Of a stretch of 49,889 bases of DNA, positions 45,581 to 49,889 are shown piece by piece (positions within the stretch are counted from its first letter, which is position 1; each line of letters opens with the position of its first letter). Both the position numbers and the translations under genes were made by a program. Below the pieces are notes generated by a model. That model did not search any database. It saw nothing but the letters and a program-made list of their open reading frames with translations, and was not told where the DNA came from. Source of the stretch: Mesorhizobium temperatum (lineage in GTDB: Bacteria > Pseudomonadota > Alphaproteobacteria > Rhizobiales > Rhizobiaceae); contig NZ_NPKJ01000014.1 in the NCBI RefSeq assembly GCF_002284575.1, forward strand, positions 1 to 49,889. The letters are read 5' to 3'.

Positions 45581-46489
45581 ATGAACGGCGCGTCGCCACT
45601 GGAACGCCTGCTCAGACGCGACCGCGTCATCACAATTGCGGGCGTGGTGGCGCTGTGCCTGCTGGCCTGGCTTTATATCGCCGCCGGTGCAGGGCTCGGC
45701 ATGAATGCGTGGGAGATGTCGAGGCTCGCGCTTTTCCCCCACCAGCAAACTGCCGGCGTGACCCCCGATATGCCCGGCATGGATATGTCCGGCATGGATA
45801 TGCCTGGCATGGATATGCCCGGCATGGACATGAGCGCGATAGCCACGGCGACGGAACCGCGGGTCTGGGGGGCCGCGAACTGGGCGCTGATGATCGCCAT
45901 GTGGTGGGTCATGATGATCGCCATGATGTCCCCGAGCGCGGCGCCGACCATCCTGCTCTATGCGCGCGTGCATCGCCATGCGCTCGCACAGGGCCAGATC
46001 CAGGACAAGCTCGCGCCGACCGGCGTATTTACGGCAGGCTACCTCCTGGTCTGGCTGGGGTTCGCCGTCGCGGCGACCGCGCTGCATTGGCTGCTCGAAC
46101 GCGACGCCTTCGTTTCCGCGACGATGATGAGTTCGCAGAGCCGCTGGCTTTCAGCCATCGTCCTGATCGCCGCGGGCCTCTATCAGCTCTCGCCGCTCAA
46201 GAATGCCTGCCTGTCGCATTGCCGGGCACCGACAGCGTTCCTTGCCCGACACTGGCGTCCCCACGCAGTTGGCGCGCTGCGTTTGGGCGCATTGCACGGG
46301 GCGTTTTGTGTCGGATGCTGCTGGATGCTGATGGCGTTGTTGTTCGTGGGTGGCATCATGAATCTGGTGTGGGTTGCCGGGCTCGCCATTCTGGTGCTGG
46401 TTGAAAAGGCGTTTCCTGCCGGCCAGTGGGTTGGCCGGGCGGCCGGCATCGTCCTGATCGCCTGGGGCGGCGCAACGCTTTTGGTCTGA
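45581..46489 (+). CDS. DUF2182 family membrane protein with Met-rich repeat
   Basis: A 302-aa inner-membrane protein with about seven hydrophobic helices. After the first helix (TIAGVVALCLLAWLYIAAGA) an extracytoplasmic loop contains four copies of the pentapeptide M-[PS]-G-M-D, a Met-rich sequence of the kind that binds Cu(I). Then the DUF2182 core MIAMWWVMMIAMMSPSAAPT and LHGAFCVGCCWMLMALLFVG, which adds a Cys cluster in a late helix. It is translated from an operon with DUF1326. Copper binding or transport is plausible from the motifs only. Confidence 0.85.
   Translation: MNGASPLERLLRRDRVITIAGVVALCLLAWLYIAAGAGLGMNAWEMSRLALFPHQQTAGVTPDMPGMDMSGMDMPGMDMPGMDMSAIATATEPRVWGAANWALMIAMWWVMMIAMMSPSAAPTILLYARVHRHALAQGQIQDKLAPTGVFTAGYLLVWLGFAVAATALHWLLERDAFVSATMMSSQSRWLSAIVLIAAGLYQLSPLKNACLSHCRAPTAFLARHWRPHAVGALRLGALHGAFCVGCCWMLMALLFVGGIMNLVWVAGLAILVLVEKAFPAGQWVGRAAGIVLIAWGGATLLV
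45770..45829 (+). repeat. 15-bp in-frame tandem repeat, four copies
   Basis: ATGCCCGGCATGGAT is repeated four times (45770, 45785, 45800, 45815) with synonymous or conservative changes only (TCC for CCC, CCT for CCC, GAC for GAT). It encodes the Met-rich stretch of the DUF2182 protein. Confidence 0.95.
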
Positions 46490-46546
46490 CGACCAGACCG
46501 ATCGCTTTTTGATGCAAAGTGCATCGCCCCGCTCGGCCAAGCCGGC

Positions 46547-47788
46547 TCACAATTCCTTTTCGGCCAGCTCGCGAAACGCGTCGGGGACCGAGCGCGACTG
46601 CCCGAGCGCGACCGAGGCATAGCCGACCGCCTCCCAGCCGAAGCGGTCGCGGATCTTGTCGATGGCGCGGTCGGCGGTCCAGCGCGCCGCGCCCTTCCTG
46701 GTGCCGGGGCGGCGCCTGTCGTCGGCGAGCCCGAGCGGCAGTTCCAGCTGCAGGGCCGGTTGCTTCTCCAGATGCGAGACGGCGATCGCCAGCAGCGAGA
46801 TGGTCTTTTCGTGCGGATGATCGACAAGCACCTTGCGCACCAGCGCCTCGGCGATCTCGGCCAGCATCGCGGTTGCCGAAATCGGCTGGTCGAGCGTGAT
46901 CGAACGCGTCACCGAGCGCAGATCGGCAAAGCGAACGCGAACCGTCACCGTGCGCCCCGGCCGCGATTTCGTCCGCAGCCTGGTGGCGACCCTGTCGGCC
47001 AGATGCAGCAGCGCCGGCACGAAGATTTTTGCCTCGGCCGGCTTCCTGCCGAGCGCCGATTGCGCGCCGGCCGATCGCGCCCGGCGCTGCGTCTCGAGCT
47101 TGCGCGGATCGCGGTTCCACGCCAGCGCGTTGAGTTTTTCGCCCGCCGCCGGCCCGAGCAGGCGCTCCAGCGACCAGCCAGGCGTTTTCGCCAGCTCGCC
47201 GATGGTGTTGACGCCGATGCCGGCCAGCCGCTCTCTGGTCACCGGGCCGACGCCCCACATCAGCTCGACCGGCAGATCGTGCAGGAACTCCAGCTCATGG
47301 CGCGGATCGACCACCACCAGCCCGTCTGGCTTGGCCACTTGCGAGGCGATCTTGGCCAAGTGCTTGGTGCGCGCCACGCCGACCGAGATCGGCAGACCGA
47401 GCTCCGCCCGCACGCGGCGGCGGATGGTTGTGGCGATCTCGGCCGGCGGACCGAACAGATGGGTGCAGCCGGCGACGTCGGCGAAGGCCTCGTCGATGGA
47501 GATCCGCTCGACCACAGGCGTGAAATCGTCAAGCACTTTGATGGCCGCGTCGCCGAGCCGCTGATAATCCTTGAAATGGCCGCCGACGAAAATCAGCCCG
47601 GGGCAGAGTTCCCGGGCGCGCCGCCCCGGCATGCCGCCACGCACGCCAAAGGCCTTGGCCTCGTAGGAAGCGGCCAGCACCACACCGCCGCCGACGGCGA
47701 TCGGCTTGCCGCGCAGGGCCGGGTCGAGCAACTGTTCGACCGAGGCATAGAAGGCATCCAGATCCGCGTGGAGGATGTTGGCTTCCAT
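46547..47788 (-). CDS. dinB: DNA polymerase IV (Y family)
   Basis: An error-prone translesion polymerase, 413 aa from ATG 47788. The catalytic Asp/Glu motifs are ILHADLDAFYASVEQ and RISIDEAFADV, with ASYEAKAFGVRGGMPGRRA between them; the thumb helix-hairpin-helix (MWGVGPVTRERLAGIGVNTI) and little-finger domain (GRTVTVRVRFADLRSVTRSI) follow. Upstream in-frame ATGs at 47824 and 47863 exist; 47788 fits the family start. A LexA box lies at 47847-47861, so the gene should be induced by DNA damage. Alphaproteobacteria often carry several dinB paralogues. Confidence 0.93.
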   Translation of the reverse strand: MEANILHADLDAFYASVEQLLDPALRGKPIAVGGGVVLAASYEAKAFGVRGGMPGRRARELCPGLIFVGGHFKDYQRLGDAAIKVLDDFTPVVERISIDEAFADVAGCTHLFGPPAEIATTIRRRVRAELGLPISVGVARTKHLAKIASQVAKPDGLVVVDPRHELEFLHDLPVELMWGVGPVTRERLAGIGVNTIGELAKTPGWSLERLLGPAAGEKLNALAWNRDPRKLETQRRARSAGAQSALGRKPAEAKIFVPALLHLADRVATRLRTKSRPGRTVTVRVRFADLRSVTRSITLDQPISATAMLAEIAEALVRKVLVDHPHEKTISLLAIAVSHLEKQPALQLELPLGLADDRRRPGTRKGAARWTADRAIDKIRDRFGWEAVGYASVALGQSRSVPDAFRELAEKEL

Positions 47789-47846
47789 CCGGCCCGTTCG
47801 CCCGCGGCGGTTCGAACGCCGCATTGTCTTGAGGTGGTTTCGTATG

Positions 47847-47861
47847 GAACATAAAGAGAAC
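47847..47861 (-). promoter_or_regulatory. LexA (SOS) box of dinB
   Basis: On the minus strand GTTCTCTTTATGTTC is a perfect match to the alphaproteobacterial LexA site GTTC-N7-GTTC. It lies about 60 bp upstream of ATG 47788, and just inside the longest possible frame, which supports a downstream start. Confidence 0.85.
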
Positions 47862-47910
47862 ATTGCCGGTGGATTGTCAAGGAGCGTGGAGGGGTAATCG
47901 CTTCAGGTTG

Positions 47911-48113
47911 CGCTGCCCCTCATCGCCCTGCCGGGCACTTCTCCCCGTATAGGGACGGGGCGAAGGACGCCCTCATCGATGGTTTCGCCAATCTCCGGCG
48001 TTGCAGTTCGCCAATCTCCGGCGTTGCAGAATGGGTGCTGAAGTTGCGGCCAGCCCCCTTCGCCCCGTCACTATACGGGGAGAAGGTGCCGGCAGGCGGA
48101 TGAGGGGCGGCGC
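47911..48113. repeat. Long imperfect inverted repeat with an internal tandem duplication
   Basis: The arm at about 47911-47968 (GCCCCTCATCGCCCTGCCGG, CTTCTCCCCGTATAG, ACGGGGCGAAGG) is repeated inverted at about 48052-48113. The centre contains a perfect 23-bp tandem duplication, TTCGCCAATCTCCGGCGTTG plus CAG, at 47984-48006 and 48007-48029. The element belongs to the same class as those at the window ends. No gene is present in 47825-48140. Confidence 0.85.
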
Positions 48114-48140
48114 CGACTTCGGCAATCAGCCGATCGAGCG

Positions 48141-48599
48141 CTACAGCGCTATCTTATAGCCGAGATGGCTGGCGGTGAAACCGAGGCCCTCGTAGAAAAC
48201 GTGCGCCTCCCGTCGGCTCTTGTCGGTCGTGAGCTGAACGAAGCTGCAGTTGCGCGAACGGCACGCTTCAATCGCCCATTCGATCATCTGCTTGCCGACG
48301 CCGCGAGACCGCCATTGCCGCGCGACGCGAACGCCTTCGATCTGTCCGCGCCAGGTGCCTCTCCTGGAAATACCCGGAATGAAGCTGAGCTGCAGGGTTC
48401 CGACCACTTGCCCGGCTTCGACAGCCACGGCCAGCAGTTGGTTGGGATCGGCATCGATTGCCCAGAAAGCATCGAGGTAGGACGGCGCGAGCGGCGTTGA
48501 CGGGTTCTCCCGGCTCGCGCCGAGCGCATCGTCGGCGAGCAGTGCGACAATTGCCGGCAGATCGGGCGCTTGTGCGCGACGGAACTCGAGCTCGCTCAT
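48141..48599 (-). CDS. GNAT family N-acetyltransferase
   Basis: A 152-aa acetyl-CoA-dependent acetyltransferase. Motif A with the pyrophosphate-binding loop is clear (IEGVRVARQWRSRGVGKQMI), preceded by the beta4 strand VGTLQLSFIPG, and motif B is FVQLTTDKSRREAHVFYEGL, then GF. The C-terminal YKIAL completes the fold. Possible substrates are small amines, amino acids or antibiotics. No ribosome-binding site stands out before ATG 48599. It is flanked by the palindromic repeat downstream. Confidence 0.9.
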   Translation of the reverse strand: MSELEFRRAQAPDLPAIVALLADDALGASRENPSTPLAPSYLDAFWAIDADPNQLLAVAVEAGQVVGTLQLSFIPGISRRGTWRGQIEGVRVARQWRSRGVGKQMIEWAIEACRSRNCSFVQLTTDKSRREAHVFYEGLGFTASHLGYKIAL

Positions 48600-48724
48600 C
48601 GAGGGGAGACATACGGCGTGGTGTCGGCGACGGCAAGTGCGGTCCAGCCATTCGCGATATGTGCGTCGCGGTGCGGGCGACCGGCGCCAGGCATTCGCGG
48701 CTGATGGCGTCGGCGACGTCCGGC

Positions 48725-49093
48725 TTACGCCGCCTGCCTTGCCCAGAGGCGGTGGCCGTAGCGGCGGAAGAAGCGCGCCAGGAGCCGCTGCTGCCTGGCG
48801 CGGGCGAGGTCGGCGCCGCGTCTTTCCTGGCGCCAGCGCGGCATATTGCGAAACAATGCAATGAAACGGGCTGCGTCCTCGAGCGCCTCCTCGGCCGATT
48901 GCGCCGGGCGGATCGCCGCCAGGAACAGCGCCTCGCTATGCTTCAGCCGGTCGACCGTCGCCTTGCGCTGGTCATGGCCCAGGCGTGCCTTGCCTATGCC
49001 GTCGAGACGGATGGCCGCAAAGGCCGCCAGCATGGCTGGGCTGTCGCCGGTATAGCCGCTATCGCGGGCGAATTGAGCGGAGAGGGCGTCCAT
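48725..49093 (-). CDS. Protein of unknown function
   Basis: A basic protein of about 122 aa without signal or membrane segment, rich in Arg/Ala helices (HDQRKATVDRLKHSEALFLA, then ARQQRLLARFFRRYGHRLWA). I do not recognise the family. The ATG at 49093 (MDALSAQFARDSGYTGDSP) follows AAGGAAACG; the frame is open to an ATG at 49177, whose extra 28 residues are low-complexity. It is on the same strand as the acetyltransferase with 125 bp between them. Confidence 0.6.
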   Translation of the reverse strand: MDALSAQFARDSGYTGDSPAMLAAFAAIRLDGIGKARLGHDQRKATVDRLKHSEALFLAAIRPAQSAEEALEDAARFIALFRNMPRWRQERRGADLARARQQRLLARFFRRYGHRLWARQAA

Positions 49094-49306
49094 CCTCGTT
49101 TCCTTGGCTTGCGGCGGCTGTGACGGATGCCCGGCGCTGCCGCCCATCCCGTCCGCGGCGGTATTATTCACCGACATTGGAATTTAAGCATAACTCAAAA
49201 ATTGATACAAGTTAAACTTTTTCGGGGGTTCGAGAGGAACTGACTCGACTCTTCGGGCAAAACCCATAATGATGCGAACAAAACAGGAACGGAGGCGCTA
49301 GGGACG

Positions 49307-49609
49307 ATGGCATTGCCGGGCAAGGAAGCGACGATCGCCGAGGTCGCCTCGATTGCGGTCGAGTGTATCGATTGCGGCCGCAACAGATGGTGGAAGCCGG
49401 CGGAGCTGAGGCGTTTCGGGGTGACCGCGCAGACGCCGCTGGCGGCCCTTTCGGGACGCCTTCGCTGCTCGGCCTGCCGCGCCGACGGGCTGCCGGGCGC
49501 GGCGATCTCGATCCAGGCGGCGTTCATCGACGAGCAGCAGCAGCGCCGCGCCGAAGCGCGAATGCTTGGCGAGCGCGAGGTTCCGCTGGAGAGATCCAGG
49601 CGGGCTTGA
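49307..49609 (+). CDS. Small zinc-ribbon-like protein
   Basis: A 100-aa protein with two Cys pairs, VECIDCGRNRWW and LRCSACRADG, spaced by about 30 residues, which is the layout of a zinc ribbon. The rest is Ala/Arg-rich and soluble. GGAGG stands upstream of ATG 49307. A role in nucleic-acid or protein binding is possible. The family was not recognised. Confidence 0.7.
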   Translation: MALPGKEATIAEVASIAVECIDCGRNRWWKPAELRRFGVTAQTPLAALSGRLRCSACRADGLPGAAISIQAAFIDEQQQRRAEARMLGEREVPLERSRRA

Positions 49610-49625
49610 GTGGTGTGGCGATCCC

Positions 49626-49873
49626 TTCTCCCCTTGTGGGAGAAGGTGGCCTCGCGAAGCGAGGTCGGATGAGGGGTGTTGGACGGATCGCCAACGCCTG
49701 CCTTTGCTCCGGGGGAAGTGATGAGGGCGGACGGATTGCCAATGCCTCATTTCGTCCAGCACCCTCATCCGGCTCGGCGCTGGCGCGCCGATCCACCTTC
49801 TCCCACAGGGGGCTAGCGTGCGCACATATTTGCTTCGAGTGGTTTAGTTTGGATTTGCAAGAGCGAAGCCCTC
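49626..49873. repeat. Palindromic intergenic element and terminal inverted repeat arm
   Basis: 49626-49650 (CTTCTCCCCTTGTGGGAGAA and GGTGG) pairs with 49793-49818, making a long stem like that at 62-231. Bases 49792-49873 are the reverse complement of 1-82. The last 16 bases of the window have no counterpart at the other end. Confidence 0.8.
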
Positions 49874-49889
49874 GGCGATGGCGTGGAAG

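Noticed and set aside
45770..45829. Tandem repeat considered as a CRISPR-like array
   Set aside because: Unit length 15 bp without spacers and in frame within a gene; it is a coding repeat.
46760..47854. Plus-strand 364-codon open frame
   Set aside because: Antisense to dinB; His/Arg-rich shadow frame.

Overview
The window reads as a GC-rich alphaproteobacterial chromosome segment, most likely a Mesorhizobium-type member of the Hyphomicrobiales. The support is a RIME-like two-palindrome intergenic repeat, an alphaproteobacterial LexA box (GTTC-N7-GTTC), many mosaic palindromic repeats containing CTTCTCCCC, and a gene content (DUF899, DUF1326, DUF2182, CsoR-family/DmeF/NicO metal export) common in that group. 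No species call is possible from sequence reading alone. No rRNA, tRNA, CRISPR array or intact insertion sequence was recognised.

Layout. 1-2.8 kb: a repeat, an rRNA pseudouridine synthase, a GntR/FCD regulator with a palindromic operator, a flavodoxin-fold quinone reductase-like protein and a small unknown protein. 3.0-5.15 kb: a metal-export operon (CsoR/RcnR-family sensor, DmeF-like CDF pump, NicO/RcnA-like pump) whose G-tract operator lies between -35 and -10. 5.4-9.3 kb: SnoaL/DUF4440-like protein, bacterioferritin, CPA2 antiporter with RCK domain. 9.4-14.1 kb: a truncated flavin monooxygenase, a single-chain ACP/acyl-AMP ligase/acyltransferase, and DoxX. 14.65-30.5 kb: an envelope block with an accessory LpxD, two lipoproteins (one patatin-like), a PmtA-like methyltransferase, MipA/OmpV, an LpxO-like hydroxylase, an OmpR/EnvZ-type two-component system and a complete RND efflux operon.

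The most interesting signal is in that envelope block. Five transcription units (patatin, methyltransferase, MipA, LpxO-like, RND operon) carry the same core, AACTCTTAAC or a close variant, upstream. In four of them it forms a direct repeat with 10-bp period, the kind of site OmpR-family regulators bind, and a related element precedes the response-regulator gene. This suggests a local regulon that couples lipid A and phospholipid modification to efflux. The RND operon appears to have acquired its promoter by duplication: about 245 bp upstream of and inside its outer-membrane-factor gene match the promoter and lipoprotein signal of the patatin gene, leaving two signal sequences in tandem.

30.5-41.4 kb is a decaying accessory region. 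It holds several truncated copies of one VOC (glyoxalase-fold) gene next to the intact copy, a VOC/SDR chimera, a mutL 3' fragment, a frameshifted DUF2182 gene, and a cluster of three DUF899 genes (one split) plus a DUF899 fragment, with an epoxide hydrolase and a frameshifted alpha/beta hydrolase. Two small enzymes, a cupin and an ECF sigma factor are intact there. 41.6-49.6 kb: an AraC regulator, a sulfite-oxidase-type molybdoenzyme, a DUF1326-DUF2182 pair with a Met-rich repeat, a LexA-controlled DinB polymerase, a GNAT acetyltransferase and two small proteins. The two window ends carry the same roughly 80-bp sequence in opposite orientation.
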